A stretch of DNA of 64,000 nucleotides from Acinetobacter sp. SFB (GTDB lineage Bacteria > Pseudomonadota > Gammaproteobacteria > Pseudomonadales > Moraxellaceae), in NCBI RefSeq assembly GCF_001647545.1, contig NZ_LSZH01000011.1:383240-447239 (forward strand), written 5' to 3'. The notes under the pieces are model-generated. The model did no database searches. It was not told the origin of the DNA and saw nothing but the letters and a program-made list of their open reading frames with translations. A program made the position numbers and the translations under genes. Positions 29,598 through 39,104 of the stretch are shown in pieces (the first letter of the stretch is position 1; every line of letters begins with the position of its first letter).

Positions 29598-29625
29598 AAA
29601 ATGCTGCATCAGCTTGGATGCAGCA
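29598..29625 (-). terminator. Terminator of the LysR gene upstream of ovoA
   Basis: A perfect 9-bp stem TGCTGCATC / GATGCAGCA with 6-nt loop. Read on the minus strand it is followed by TTTTGTT. It separates the LysR gene from ovoA. Confidence 0.82.
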
Positions 29626-29639
29626 ATAGTAATTTAGAT

Positions 29640-30506
29640 TTAAATCGATTGTTGCATCATGGCAACCAGTTCCTGTACTGCACGTGACTGGGTGCGTCCA
29701 GGATGCCAAACCATACCCAATTGACGGTTCATTTCAAGGTTAATATCCAGTTGTTTTAAATCATGATTGACCAGCGTTTTGGGTAATACCGACCAGCCCA
29801 GTCCAATCGAGACCAGCATCCGAATGGATTCAAGCGGATTGTTGCTCATGGTGATTTTCGGTTTAACGCCTTGCTTTTCAAACTCGGCCAGCGTGATTTG
29901 TGTGGTATAGGTTTGTGCCGCCGGCAATAGGCTTGGATATTGAATCAGATCTTGCAGTTGCAAATCTTTCCGATTGGCCAAGGGATGAAAAGGCGCTGCC
30001 ACAAAAACCAGAGGATCATTCCAGATGGTGACATAACTGAGACGAGCATCGCCCTGAGGAGGAAGAGTCAAAAATGCCAGTTCCAAGTCACCGGCAAGCA
30101 CTTTTTCATGTGCCTGTTCAGAATCGACAAAGTGCACATCTAGCGTTACATTCGGAAATTCCTGAACATAATGAAGCAAGTGGCTGGGTAAATGATGCAA
30201 ACCAATATGATGACTGGTGCCAATTTTGAGTTTGCCCTGAACTTGTCCTTGTTCATGACTTAAGGTGTGGTGAATATCACCCAGTTCATTCAACCAGTTT
30301 TTAACTTTGGGTAAGAGCGAATGAGCGGCATGAGTCGCTTGAACGCCACGACCCGCAGATTCAAACAATTTAACTCCAAAATATTCTTCTAGACTATGAA
30401 TTCGTTTGGTCACTGCCGGTTGGGTAATAAATAACAGATCGGCAGCCAGTGAAATAGAGCCGGTTTCCATGACTTTAACAAACGCTTCAAAAGCAGCAAG
30501 ATTCAT
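29640..30506 (-). CDS. LysR-type regulator
   Basis: A 288-aa LTTR from the ATG at 30506; a TTG seven codons upstream opens the frame but is a poor start. The helix-turn-helix is MNLAAFEAFVKVMETGSIS...LFITQPAVTKRIHSLEEYFGVKLFES. The effector domain is CysB-like in pattern (KLKIGTSHHIGLHHLP). It sits between ovoA and the leu genes. A LysR gene next to leuC also occurs in pseudomonads as I recall, so control of leuCDB is one hypothesis and control of ovoA another. The target is not deducible here. Confidence 0.82.
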   Translation of the reverse strand: MNLAAFEAFVKVMETGSISLAADLLFITQPAVTKRIHSLEEYFGVKLFESAGRGVQATHAAHSLLPKVKNWLNELGDIHHTLSHEQGQVQGKLKIGTSHHIGLHHLPSHLLHYVQEFPNVTLDVHFVDSEQAHEKVLAGDLELAFLTLPPQGDARLSYVTIWNDPLVFVAAPFHPLANRKDLQLQDLIQYPSLLPAAQTYTTQITLAEFEKQGVKPKITMSNNPLESIRMLVSIGLGWSVLPKTLVNHDLKQLDINLEMNRQLGMVWHPGRTQSRAVQELVAMMQQSI

Positions 30507-30696
30507 AGTAATAGTCTGGTTATACAATATTAAGATAATTATAAAATATTATTATATTAATAGTGAATCTAATCCTAAAATATATACATAAAAATGTATA
30601 AAGATGTAAATTTGAATCGTGGAAATAAAAAATTACTCTATAAAGGAGAGTGATTTTAATAAAGCAGAGCATACCTAAACCCAAGACTCATATAGT

Positions 30697-30951
30697 TTAA
30701 CTTGCGTTTAACTGATTATATTCCTGCTGTCTGGTATTTTTGGCTGCTTTTGCTTCCCACACTTTTTCATGGAAAAAGAAGGCAAAGGCCTGAATGGTGG
30801 GTTCAAGTAAGCTTAGGGTTAAAGCCATCCAGATACTTCCTGTCACGAAATAGCCTACCAACATGGCAATGGTGATGTGCATAATGTAATAGCTAAAGGT
30901 TTTCTTAAACATACGCTGGTTGTTGTCAACGAATTTTTGAATATAAGCCAT
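30697..30951 (-). CDS. DUF2061 small membrane protein
   Basis: An 84-aa protein with two hydrophobic helices: KKTFSYYIMHITIAMLVGYFVTGSIWMALTLSLLEPTIQAFAFFFHEKVWE. The K-T-x-S-Y-x-I-x-H start, TGS turn, LLEP and FHEKVW end are the DUF2061 pattern. The family is described as membrane-associated with unknown role. No operon partner is evident; the LysR gene is about 190 nt downstream on the same strand with AT-rich sequence between. Confidence 0.78.
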   Translation of the reverse strand: MAYIQKFVDNNQRMFKKTFSYYIMHITIAMLVGYFVTGSIWMALTLSLLEPTIQAFAFFFHEKVWEAKAAKNTRQQEYNQLNAS

Positions 30952-31126
30952 GGGTTAAGTCCTCAATCTTTACTCGGGATATGGCTAAATGATAATCAGT
31001 CTTATTTAATTTGTAAAAACGAATATATTGAATTTTTCAATCGGTTTTACAAATTGGAAAGTGAGTCAATTATAAAAACAAGTGCACAGTATCAATTACT
31101 GATGCATTTCTAGCAGGAGATAAATC

Positions 31127-31318
31127 ATGGACATTAAACATATTAAATACTTGTTGGATATATTCGAGGAAGCGGTAGAAAAAAGGATGGGTGTCTACGA
31201 GCTTGCAGATGATGAAGGTGATGAAAACAGAGCCGCTGCTGAGTGTAATCAGGCTAGGGCTGAATTAGTCAAGGCGATTGAGCAACTGGCACAGAGCAAA
31301 GAGCATTCTTCTAAATAG
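31127..31318 (+). CDS. Small acidic protein of unknown function
   Basis: A 63-aa helical, charge-rich protein (MDIKHIKYLLDIFEEAVEKRM at the start, then a Glu/Asp-rich middle). AGGAGAT is 7–8 nt before the ATG, a strong ribosome site that makes expression credible. I do not recognise the family. It lies upstream of leuC but is separated by more than 300 nt. Confidence 0.55.
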   Translation: MDIKHIKYLLDIFEEAVEKRMGVYELADDEGDENRAAAECNQARAELVKAIEQLAQSKEHSSK

Positions 31319-31650
31319 GTGCTTGGTTAACTACGGACAAGTTTTGAAATTATTCAGTGGGTAGGTAAATTGAAGTTGCCTATGCAGCATAGACTCGATC
31401 ATTTTATGCAAAGTTGAGGCTGCTCGGTAACGAAATAATCGATCTTGAGGAGTTCAAAAACCATGCGTAAATAGCGTCTTGATTTGAAAAGTATGCAGAT
31501 AAAATTTTGCAAAAATGCAGCTTTATATAGACCAAGAACTAATTCCAAAAAGTTTTCAAACTAATAAAAATGATAAATTAGATTTATGCGAATACGTGGT
31601 TATAATCGAAGTTAATAAAAGCATTACCCAGTTCTATGGAGCGCGTCGAC
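31319..31650 (+). promoter_or_regulatory. leuC upstream region
   Basis: 332 nt of AT-rich sequence. It must contain the leuC promoter. I find no leucine-codon-rich leader peptide and no attenuator hairpin, so classic leu attenuation is not visible. A four-codon ORF with a good ribosome site (31463–31474) is the only translatable item. Confidence 0.45.
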
Positions 31651-33084
31651 ATGGCAGGCAATACCCCAAAAGCAAAGACTTTGTATGACAAATTGTGGGA
31701 TGACCATTTAGTAAAACAACGAGATGATGGCTCAGCCTTACTTTATATCGATCGTCATTTATTGCATGAAGTAACCTCACCCCAAGCTTTTGAAGGTTTG
31801 CAGCTTGCAGGTCGTAAACCTTGGCGTTTAAGTGCCAATGTCGCCACTCCAGACCATAATGTACCGACCTCAAAAGCTGAACGTGATCAAGGTATTGCCG
31901 GTATTGAAGATGAAACTTCACGTATTCAGGTACAAACTTTGGATGACAACTGTGAAGCGTTCAATATCGTCGAATTTAAAATCAATGATATCCGTCAAGG
32001 GATTGCGCACGTGGTCGGCCCTGAACAGGGTTTGACTTTGCCCGGTATGACCGTGGTATGCGGTGATTCACATACGGCGACGCATGGTGCATTTGGTTGC
32101 TTGGCACACGGGATTGGTACTTCAGAAGTTGAACATGTATTGGCGACTCAATGCTTGATTCAAAAGAAAATGAAGAACATGTTGGTACGTGTTGACGGAA
32201 AGTTGGGTCAAGGCGTCACTTCAAAAGATGTGGTGTTAGCGATCATTGGTAAAATTGGTACGGCGGGTGGTACAGGTCACGCGATTGAATTCGGTGGTCA
32301 GGTATTCCGTGACATGTCAATCGAAGGTCGTATGACTGTGTGTAACATGGCGATTGAAGCCGGTGCACGTGTGGGTATGGTCGCTGTCGATGACAAAACG
32401 ATTGAATATGTCAAAGGTCGTAACTACGCACCAAAAGCTGAGCAGTGGGATCAGGCAGTTGAATACTGGAATACCTTGCATTCGGATGAAGATGCACACT
32501 TTGACACTATCGTGGTGTTGCAAGGTGAAGCGATTGAACCGCAAGTGTCTTGGGGAACTTCTCCTGAGATGGTCATTCCAGTGTCTCAAGCAGTGCCAAC
32601 ATTGGGACAAGCTAAAGACGACGTTCAACGTAATGACTGGACACGTGCTTATAAGTACATGGGTTTGAATGAGGGTCAGGCATTGGCAGATATCCAATTA
32701 GACCGTGTGTTTATTGGTTCGTGTACCAACTCACGTATTGAAGATATTCGTGCTGCTGCTGAAGTAATTAAAGGCCGTAAAGTTGCCGGTTCAATTAAAC
32801 AGGCGATGGTGGTTCCGGGTTCCGGTTTGGTGAAACAGCAAGCTGAAGCGGAAGGCTTGGATCAAGTATTTTTGGACGCTGGTTTTGAATGGCGTGAACC
32901 GGGTTGCTCCATGTGTTTGGCCATGAATGCCGACAAATTGCAACCGGGTGAACACTGTGCCTCAACCTCAAACCGTAACTTCGAAGGTCGTCAGGGTAAT
33001 GGCGGTCGTACTCATTTGGTGAGCCCAGCCATGGCAGCAGCAGCAGCCATAGCCGGTCACTTTGTTGATGTACGTACGTTTTAA
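31651..33084 (+). CDS. leuC: 3-Isopropylmalate dehydratase, large subunit
   Basis: A 477-aa aconitase-family protein. I choose 31651 because GGAG at 31638–31641, inside an earlier in-frame ATG-GAG at 31636, is correctly spaced as its ribosome site. [4Fe-4S] cysteine motifs GSCTNSR and [11 protein letters not shown] are present, along with [12 protein letters not shown] and the substrate-binding [10 protein letters not shown]. It isomerises 2-isopropylmalate to 3-isopropylmalate with LeuD in leucine synthesis. First gene of leuC–leuD–lipoprotein–leuB. Confidence 0.97.
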   Translation: MAGNTPKAKTLYDKLWDDHLVKQRDDGSALLYIDRHLLHEVTSPQAFEGLQLAGRKPWRLSANVATPDHNVPTSKAERDQGIAGIEDETSRIQVQTLDDNCEAFNIVEFKINDIRQGIAHVVGPEQGLTLPGMTVVCGDSHTATHGAFGCLAHGIGTSEVEHVLATQCLIQKKMKNMLVRVDGKLGQGVTSKDVVLAIIGKIGTAGGTGHAIEFGGQVFRDMSIEGRMTVCNMAIEAGARVGMVAVDDKTIEYVKGRNYAPKAEQWDQAVEYWNTLHSDEDAHFDTIVVLQGEAIEPQVSWGTSPEMVIPVSQAVPTLGQAKDDVQRNDWTRAYKYMGLNEGQALADIQLDRVFIGSCTNSRIEDIRAAAEVIKGRKVAGSIKQAMVVPGSGLVKQQAEAEGLDQVFLDAGFEWREPGCSMCLAMNADKLQPGEHCASTSNRNFEGRQGNGGRTHLVSPAMAAAAAIAGHFVDVRTF

Positions 33085-33107
33085 TTTCGGCTAATAGGAG
33101 CAAAGAC

Positions 33108-33758
33108 ATGAAAAAATATACCGTTGAACAAGGTATCGTTGCACCATTAGACCGTGCCAATGTCGATACAGATTTAATTATTCCAAAACAGTTTTTAAAA
33201 TCAATTAAGCGTACTGGTTTTGGCGAAAACTTGTTTGATGAATTGCGCTATCTGGATGAAGGTTATTTGGGTTTAGATAATTCTAAACGTCCAAAAAATC
33301 CAGATTTTGCTTTAAACCAGCCGCGTTACCAAGGTGCTTCAATCTTGATTTCACGTGCCAATTTTGGTTGTGGTTCAAGCCGTGAGCATGCGCCGTGGGC
33401 ACTTGAAGAATACGGTTTCCGTACTGTGATTGCGCCAAGTTATGCAGATATTTTCTTTAACAACAGCTTTAAAAACGGCATGTTGCCTGTGATCTTATCT
33501 GAACAGATTGTGGATCAATTGTTTAAAGAGTGTGCTGCAACTGAAGGCTATCAACTGACGATTGACTTGCAAGCCCAAGAAGTACGTACGCCATCGGGTG
33601 AAAGCTTTAAATTTGAAGTCGATCCGTTTCGTAAACATTGTTTGTTGAATGGTTTGGATGATATTGGTTTAACCCTTCAGGCAGCAGATGATATTCGTGC
33701 CTATGAAGAAAAAACCAAGCAATCGCGTCCTTGGGTATTTCAGGAAATTCATGCTTAA
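33108..33758 (+). CDS. leuD: 3-Isopropylmalate dehydratase, small subunit
   Basis: A 216-aa swivel domain of the isopropylmalate isomerase. Typical blocks are [25 protein letters not shown] near the start and [15 protein letters not shown] around residue 85, which contributes substrate recognition. It forms the heterodimer with LeuC. AGGAG is 8 nt before the ATG and the gene starts 23 nt after leuC. Confidence 0.97.
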   Translation: MKKYTVEQGIVAPLDRANVDTDLIIPKQFLKSIKRTGFGENLFDELRYLDEGYLGLDNSKRPKNPDFALNQPRYQGASILISRANFGCGSSREHAPWALEEYGFRTVIAPSYADIFFNNSFKNGMLPVILSEQIVDQLFKECAATEGYQLTIDLQAQEVRTPSGESFKFEVDPFRKHCLLNGLDDIGLTLQAADDIRAYEEKTKQSRPWVFQEIHA

Positions 33759-33861
33759 TTGCTTGAATTTTCAGCCCTAGTAGTATCGGAGCCTAACTCT
33801 TGCTAATATCGAGTCCATAAAAATATCTCGTTGGCTTTAATTGGTGAGGGGGACTCGAACA

Positions 33862-34446
33862 ATGGCAAAGGTTAATGCTCGGCTTGCTGTACTTGGTTTT
33901 ATGGTCGCATCATTAAGTGCATGCCAAACCATTGATACTGCACGTATTAAAAATGTGAAAGAAACAGAATCGACAGAATTGAATGCGTTGATTTTCTGTT
34001 CGGGAACAGAACAATGTGAATTTGAGCGTTTGGATCAAATTCACATTGTCGATGCACAAAGTCATCGGGTGAGTCGTGAAGCCATTCAAGAAGGTCTTGT
34101 TCGTTTAAAAGCGAAGTCGTTGAATGAGTCTAATCCTCTATTTTTGTCTGTACCGACAGGGCAGCATGAAATAGTAATTCGCTTCTATCCGATATCAAAA
34201 GATCGCGCTGAAACGCTGCATGTATTCCATAATTTTACTTCGCAGAAAACTTATACCTTTAAGATGTATCGTGACCGAATCAATCATAAAGGTAATTTGT
34301 TGAATGCTTCTGCACCTGATCCACTGTGTGTTGAGCTTCAACAAGAACAAAAAACCATTCGGCGTTTCTGCAAACCCTATAATGTCCTGAATGGCTTAGG
34401 CGAGTTTGTAGAACAAAAAAATCTAAAATCCCCATCAGTCAAATGA
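33862..34446 (+). CDS. Lipoprotein of unknown function within the leu gene set
   Basis: A 194-aa protein. The start at 33862 has GAGGGGG 9–10 nt upstream; the frame is open seven codons further from a TTG. The signal ends in lipobox LSAC (Cys21). The mature part contains a beta-rich region (PTGQHEIVIRFYPIS, then FHNFTSQKTYTFKMYRDRI) reminiscent of small periplasmic beta domains, and two Cys pairs that could form disulfides. I do not recognise a family. It is 103 nt after leuD and 24 nt before leuB, so it is probably transcribed with leucine genes although nothing suggests a biosynthetic role. Confidence 0.8.
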   Translation: MAKVNARLAVLGFMVASLSACQTIDTARIKNVKETESTELNALIFCSGTEQCEFERLDQIHIVDAQSHRVSREAIQEGLVRLKAKSLNESNPLFLSVPTGQHEIVIRFYPISKDRAETLHVFHNFTSQKTYTFKMYRDRINHKGNLLNASAPDPLCVELQQEQKTIRRFCKPYNVLNGLGEFVEQKNLKSPSVK

Positions 34447-34470
34447 CTGAATTGAAAAATGGAAAACCTC

Positions 34471-35550
34471 ATGTCTAAACATATTTTGATTTTAGCTGGT
34501 GACGGCATCGGTCCTGAAATTGTTAAAGCCGCAGAGCAAGTACTCACACGAGTAAATGAAAAATTCAATTTAGGTTTGACTTGGGAACAAGGTTTATTGG
34601 GTGGTGCGGCGATTGATGCGCATGGTGCGCCATATCCTGAACAGACATCCGAACAGGCAAAAAAAGCAGATGCGATTTTACTCGGTGCGGTCGGTGGTCC
34701 TAAATGGGATACGATTGAACGTTCAATCCGTCCGGAACGCGGTCTATTGAAATTACGCAGTGAACTTAATCTTTTTGCCAACTTGCGTCCTGCAATTTTG
34801 TATCCGCAATTGGCCGATGCTTCGAGCTTAAAACCGGAAATCGTATCTGGCTTGGATATTCTGATCGTTCGTGAATTGACGGGTGGGATCTACTTCGGTC
34901 AACCTCGTGGTATTCGTGAATTAGAAAACGGTGAAAAACAAGGCTTTAATACCGACGTTTATTCAGAATCTGAAATCAAGCGTATTGCCAAAGTAGCATT
35001 TGAGCTTGCAGCTCTTCGTGGCGGCAAAGTATGTTCTGTCGATAAAGCCAATGTGCTTGAAGTGACTGAACTGTGGAAACAAACCGTGACTGCAATGAAA
35101 GAAGCGGAATATCCAGAGATTAACTTGTCACACATGTATGTTGACAATGCCGCTATGCAATTGGTACGTGCGCCTAAACAGTTTGACGTAATTGTAACCT
35201 CTAACTTGTTTGGGGACATTTTGTCGGATGAAGCAGCGATGTTGACCGGTTCAATCGGTATGCTGCCTTCTGCATCTTTAGATGAAAATGCTAAGGGCAT
35301 GTATGAACCTTGCCATGGTTCGGCACCCGATATCGCAGGTCAAAACCTGGCAAACCCACTAGCAACGATTCTTTCTGTTGCGATGATGCTTCGTTATACA
35401 TTCCGTGAAGAGACTGCAGCACAAGCCATTGAAGCTGCTGTAGGTAACGTATTAGATCAAGGTTTGCGTACTGCAGATATTATGTCTGAAGGCATGAACA
35501 AAGTCGGGACTGTTGAAATGGGCCAAGCTGTAGTAACAGCATTGAATTAA
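34471..35550 (+). CDS. leuB: 3-Isopropylmalate dehydrogenase
   Basis: A 359-aa dehydrogenase. The start at 34471 gives the usual [17 protein letters not shown]; an ATG four codons upstream is also in frame. Substrate residues are in [21 protein letters not shown], the metal-binding Asp residues in [14 protein letters not shown], and the NAD site in [18 protein letters not shown]. It oxidises and decarboxylates 3-isopropylmalate to 2-oxoisocaproate. Last gene of the set, followed by a terminator. Confidence 0.97.
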   Translation: MSKHILILAGDGIGPEIVKAAEQVLTRVNEKFNLGLTWEQGLLGGAAIDAHGAPYPEQTSEQAKKADAILLGAVGGPKWDTIERSIRPERGLLKLRSELNLFANLRPAILYPQLADASSLKPEIVSGLDILIVRELTGGIYFGQPRGIRELENGEKQGFNTDVYSESEIKRIAKVAFELAALRGGKVCSVDKANVLEVTELWKQTVTAMKEAEYPEINLSHMYVDNAAMQLVRAPKQFDVIVTSNLFGDILSDEAAMLTGSIGMLPSASLDENAKGMYEPCHGSAPDIAGQNLANPLATILSVAMMLRYTFREETAAQAIEAAVGNVLDQGLRTADIMSEGMNKVGTVEMGQAVVTALN

Positions 35551-35567
35551 GCTATTGGTTTAAATAG

Positions 35568-35596
35568 AAAACGCAGCCAAAGAGCTGCGTTTTTTT
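35568..35596 (+). terminator. Terminator of the leu genes
   Basis: AAAACGCAGC, 6-nt loop, GCTGCGTTTT with further T residues, 18 nt after leuB. Confidence 0.92.
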
Positions 35597-35615
35597 ATGG
35601 ATATTTAGGTCTGAT

Positions 35616-36017
35616 TTAGCAGGTCCGACCTGTGTAATAAACAGACTTGGCAATATTGTTTTCTAAACGAAAAACAATTTTACATTGCAAGTTCACATCA
35701 TAGCTTTGTGCGCTAGGCGTAATCGGGATCGGGATAGCACCCGAATCGAGATCAGCCGGATTTTGTGCTATGGGTGCCGGAATGCTAATAGGGCGAATCA
35801 CCGTATAAGTGAGTGTCTGATTATCTCGAGTCGGTGAGAAAGCTTGCTGATAACCGATACTGCTCAAATCTAGGTTTGCTTCAATACTTTGGCTGCTCTT
35901 CCCAATGAATTGCTGTAAATAGGCATCACGCTGCATAGTCGTTGTCATAGGGGTAGTGGTACACGCGGTAACTAAAGCAAAAGCGGTACAGCATCCCAAA
36001 ATCAGTGTGAATTTCAT
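35616..36017 (-). CDS. Small lipoprotein, paralogue A
   Basis: A 133-aa protein with a lipoprotein signal (lipobox VTAC, Cys19) followed by a Thr-rich linker. It shares with the next gene a block QQFIGKSSQSIEANLDLSSIGY, then YTVIRPISIP, and the C-terminal NLQCKIVFRLENNIAKSVYYTGRTC. The two Cys of the last part may pair. I do not recognise a family; the fold may be a small SmpA/OmlA-like repeat, which is a guess. The leuB terminator lies on the opposite strand 19 nt away. Confidence 0.72.
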   Translation of the reverse strand: MKFTLILGCCTAFALVTACTTTPMTTTMQRDAYLQQFIGKSSQSIEANLDLSSIGYQQAFSPTRDNQTLTYTVIRPISIPAPIAQNPADLDSGAIPIPITPSAQSYDVNLQCKIVFRLENNIAKSVYYTGRTC

Positions 36018-36160
36018 GAGTTATCCTCACACCAAATAAAAACCAGTTTAAGCAAATTTCCGGCAGAAATACTGTTGTAATTTGATACACGGTACAGATG
36101 GGTCGTCATGATGAGATCAGATCTGATCATTTAAAACTTGTCACAGGATATTCTTGCTGT

Positions 36161-36544
36161 TTAACAAGCTCTACCGGTATAGCGAATGGATTGAACAATC
36201 TCATCTTTCAAATTAAACCATACCTGACATTTCATCTCGATGTTATACCCACCATTTGAGGGAGTCGGCATTGGTGCACCCATCGAGATACTGTGACTAA
36301 TATTAGGGGTGCCCATCGGAATATTCATATCACGAAAAATGGTGTAGCCAAGCAATTCTGCTGTCTGAGTCGGTTGTTGCGTGGTTTTAAATCCCATTTT
36401 ACTTAGATCAAGTTGGCTACGAACCTGATCTGCAGTTTGGCCTACATATTGTTGTAGAGACTGATCAAGACGATGATTACCACCTGTTGCGCATGCTGTG
36501 AGGAATAAGCTGGAAATCAGGGTTAAATGCTGTAGTTTTATCAT
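36161..36544 (-). CDS. Small lipoprotein, paralogue B
   Basis: A 127-aa lipoprotein (lipobox LTAC, Cys18). It is clearly a paralogue of the preceding gene: QQYVGQTADQVRSQLDLSKMGF, YTIFRDMNIPMG, and MKCQVWFNLKDEIVQSIRYTGRAC at the C-terminus. The gap of 143 nt to paralogue A is AT-rich and may hold a promoter. Function unknown; envelope location inferred from the signal. Confidence 0.72.
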   Translation of the reverse strand: MIKLQHLTLISSLFLTACATGGNHRLDQSLQQYVGQTADQVRSQLDLSKMGFKTTQQPTQTAELLGYTIFRDMNIPMGTPNISHSISMGAPMPTPSNGGYNIEMKCQVWFNLKDEIVQSIRYTGRAC

Positions 36545-36643
36545 TTTTTAAAAGTATCTATTTAATTTTAATTCAATAGATAGTCATGAATTTTTCGACC
36601 TCTGTCAAATTTATTTTATTGAATAATAAAAAATTAAGGCAAT

Positions 36644-36669
36644 AAAAAAGCCACTGTAAAGTGGCTTTT
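36644..36669 (-). terminator. Terminator of infA
   Basis: AAAAGCCACT / AGTGGCTTTT with a 4-nt loop and a T-run on the minus strand, 15 nt after infA. Confidence 0.88.
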
Positions 36670-36683
36670 GCTTTCGCTAAAAC

Positions 36684-36905
36684 TTAGCGTGCACGATAAG
36701 TAATACGACCCTTGGTCAAATCATAAGGAGTCATTTCTACTTTAACACTGTCGCCAGTTAAAATACGAATATAGTGTTTACGCATTTTACCAGAGATGTG
36801 AGCAATCACTTCATGGCCGTTTTCTAAACGTACACGGAACATAGTATTAGGAAGCGTTTCGGTGACAACGCCTTCGAACTCGATGAGTTCCTCTTTATTG
36901 GCCAT
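36684..36905 (-). CDS. infA: Translation initiation factor IF-1
   Basis: A 73-aa single S1/OB-fold protein with the highly conserved IF-1 sequence: [41 protein letters not shown], ending KGRITYRAR. It binds the 30S A site during initiation. It is a single gene with its own terminator, divergent from the AraC-type regulator. Confidence 0.98.
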   Translation of the reverse strand: MANKEELIEFEGVVTETLPNTMFRVRLENGHEVIAHISGKMRKHYIRILTGDSVKVEMTPYDLTKGRITYRAR

Positions 36906-37136
36906 AGCCTACCTGAATGAATAAATTGGAAAGGCGCAAATTATAGTCAATTTTTTTGCATAAAACAAGGCACAATGCGGCTTTGCCCGATTATCTGTCA
37001 GTTAAATAGGCGAACCATCGGTTTAAATTATTTCTACAAAAAAGCGTATTGTTCTGTTGTCAGTTTGGTCAATCGCAGTTAATCTAAAATTAATCTTTTT
37101 AACTATAAATGAATAATATATAAGGAAGGTCTTTGC

Positions 37137-38147
37137 GTGGGTCAGTTAACTGATGCATCGGTTGTTTTGCGATTGGGCTACCAAGCCATTCGTCGTGCAG
37201 GTTTGCCAACTGAAGAAATTTTAACGAAAGCTGGTGTGGCCTTAAATCAGGTCGAAACGAATGATCGTACTCCGCTCAGTGCCCAATATGCATTTTGGGT
37301 GGCTGCAGAGGAGGTAAGTAAAGATCCTGACATTGGTTTGCATTTAGGTGAACACCTGCCTTTATATCGCGGACAGGTGATTGAACATCTGTTTATTTCC
37401 AGTGAAAACTTTGGGGAAGGGCTAAAACGGGCCTTGGCCTATCAACGACTGATCAGTGATGCATTTCATGCCAAACTGATTATTGAAGATGATCGTTGCT
37501 ATCTCACCAATGGTGAGCAGGGCGCCTGGGCGGACAATTTGGTCAATCGTCATTTTTCTGAATGTGCGATGACTGGGGTATTGCGCTTCTTTAAATTTAT
37601 TACTGAAGGGCGTTTTCAGCCCATTTATATTGATTTTAATTTTAACGAAGGTGCTTTTGACGAGGAGTATTTCCGGGTTTACGAATGTCCGGTGAGTTTA
37701 GGTCAAAAGGAAACCCGTTTATATTTTGATCCTGCTATTTTGGATTATCAGTTATGGCAAGCTGAGCCGGAGCTATTGCAGTTGCATGAGCAATTGGCGC
37801 TTGAAAAGCTGCAAGAACTTGCACGCTATGATTTGGTCGGTGAAGTTCGCCGTGCCATCGGTTCAACTTTAGAAAGTGGTGAAACCACTTTAGAAACCGT
37901 TGCAACGCATTTAAATATTACACCGCGCCGTTTGCGTACCCAGCTGAGTGAAGCCAATACCAGTTTTCAGCAGATTCTTTCAGATTATCGTTGTCGTTTG
38001 GCAAAAAAATTACTGGCCAATACTGCCGAAAGTGTGGAACGGATTGTATATCTCACCGGGTTTTCTGAGCCGAGTACTTTCTATCGTGCCTTTAAGCGCT
38101 GGACCAATGAAACGCCAGTGGAATATCGGAAGCGGAAGCAGCGTTAA
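37137..38147 (+). CDS. AraC-family regulator with Arabinose_bd-type N-domain
   Basis: A 336-aa protein starting at GTG 37137 with AAGGAAGG upstream. The N-terminal effector-like domain (about 15–205) has the DxDIGLHLGEHLPLYRGQVIEHLF pattern of the OruR/ArgR-like AraC group. The C-terminal double helix-turn-helix (about 245–335) has LETVATHLNITPRRLRTQLSEANTSFQQILSDYRCRLAKKLL and YLTGFSEPSTFYRAFKRWTNETPVEYR. The target genes are not apparent; neighbours are infA and truA, so it probably acts in trans. Confidence 0.88.
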   Translation: MGQLTDASVVLRLGYQAIRRAGLPTEEILTKAGVALNQVETNDRTPLSAQYAFWVAAEEVSKDPDIGLHLGEHLPLYRGQVIEHLFISSENFGEGLKRALAYQRLISDAFHAKLIIEDDRCYLTNGEQGAWADNLVNRHFSECAMTGVLRFFKFITEGRFQPIYIDFNFNEGAFDEEYFRVYECPVSLGQKETRLYFDPAILDYQLWQAEPELLQLHEQLALEKLQELARYDLVGEVRRAIGSTLESGETTLETVATHLNITPRRLRTQLSEANTSFQQILSDYRCRLAKKLLANTAESVERIVYLTGFSEPSTFYRAFKRWTNETPVEYRKRKQR

Positions 38148-38161
38148 ATTACTAATATTAT

Positions 38162-38188
38162 AAATTCCTCCTAAAAGGAGGAATTTTT
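38162..38188 (+). terminator. Terminator of the AraC-type gene
   Basis: AAATTCCTCC / GGAGGAATTT hairpin with a short loop and T-run, 14 nt after the stop. Confidence 0.88.
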
Positions 38189-38294
38189 CATTGTAATGCT
38201 TTCTAGTCCGAGTAATTTTCCGTTTTACAGGAAGGGTTAGGGGGAAGATAGAAATGCCCTTTAAAAGAAGGATTTTTATTCCAAGAAATTTTAA

Positions 38295-39092
38295 CTATTC
38301 CGGCATATTTAACCAGTGTGGTCCAAGTGGGGCTTGGGGTAAATCAAACTGTTCTGGATAATGTGCTTGAATGAAATACAAACCATCGGGTGGGGCTGTA
38401 ATGCCTGCCGCTTTACGGTCTTCAGCGGCAAAAATATGGTCAATATGCTCAATCTCGTACATGCCCTGACCAATTTCCAGCAAGCATCCCATGATGTTGC
38501 GCACCATATGGTGTAAAAAACCATCTGCCTGAATATCCAAGACTAAATAGCAGCCGTGACGGATTAAACGGCAATGGCTGACATGACGCACCGGTTGTTT
38601 CGATTGACAGGATGCAGCCCGAAAGCTTTCAAAACTATGTGTGCCTTCGAATTTCTTCGCGGCCTCAATCATCTTGTCGACATCAAGCGGGGTATATACG
38701 TGCGTCACTTGTTTATAGAGCAGTGCAGGGCGACTGGGTGAATTGTAGATGACATAGCGGTAACGGCGCGATTGCGCTTTAAAACGGGCATGGAAGTCCG
38801 TATCCATCTCTTTAATCCACTGGATGGCAATGTCTTTGGGCAACATGCTATTTGCACCCATCAGCCAGCCAAGCAGTGGACGAATGGCAGAGCTGTCAAA
38901 ATGTGCCACCATATTGGTGGCATGTACGCCAGCATCTGTACGTCCAGCGCCCTGTAAAATAATGGCTTCGTTGGCAATTTTACTCAGGACGGTTTCAATG
39001 GTTTCTTGAACGCTACGCACGCCAGTTTTCTGGGTTTGCCATCCTCGATACTCAACCCCAGAAAACTCGATACCGATCGCAAAACGCTGCAT
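38295..39092 (-). CDS. truA: tRNA pseudouridine(38–40) synthase
   Basis: A 265-aa pseudouridine synthase. Catalytic Asp53 is in GAGRTDAGVHA; DFHARFKAQSRRYRYVI and DGFLHHMVRNIMGCLLEIG are TruA hallmarks. It modifies positions 38–40 of the tRNA anticodon arm. It follows ansA by 12 nt and shares the classical asd–fimV–truA neighbourhood. Confidence 0.96.
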   Translation of the reverse strand: MQRFAIGIEFSGVEYRGWQTQKTGVRSVQETIETVLSKIANEAIILQGAGRTDAGVHATNMVAHFDSSAIRPLLGWLMGANSMLPKDIAIQWIKEMDTDFHARFKAQSRRYRYVIYNSPSRPALLYKQVTHVYTPLDVDKMIEAAKKFEGTHSFESFRAASCQSKQPVRHVSHCRLIRHGCYLVLDIQADGFLHHMVRNIMGCLLEIGQGMYEIEHIDHIFAAEDRKAAGITAPPDGLYFIQAHYPEQFDLPQAPLGPHWLNMPE

Positions 39093-39104
39093 ATTTACCT
39101 CTAT

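Noticed and set aside
31463..31474. Four-codon ORF with GAGGAG upstream of leuC as a leu leader peptide
   Set aside because: It encodes Met-Arg-Lys with no leucine codons, and no attenuator hairpins follow.
33759..33861. GGACTCGAAC resembling a tRNA T-arm between leuD and the lipoprotein gene
   Set aside because: No acceptor stem, anticodon arm or D-arm can be drawn around it.
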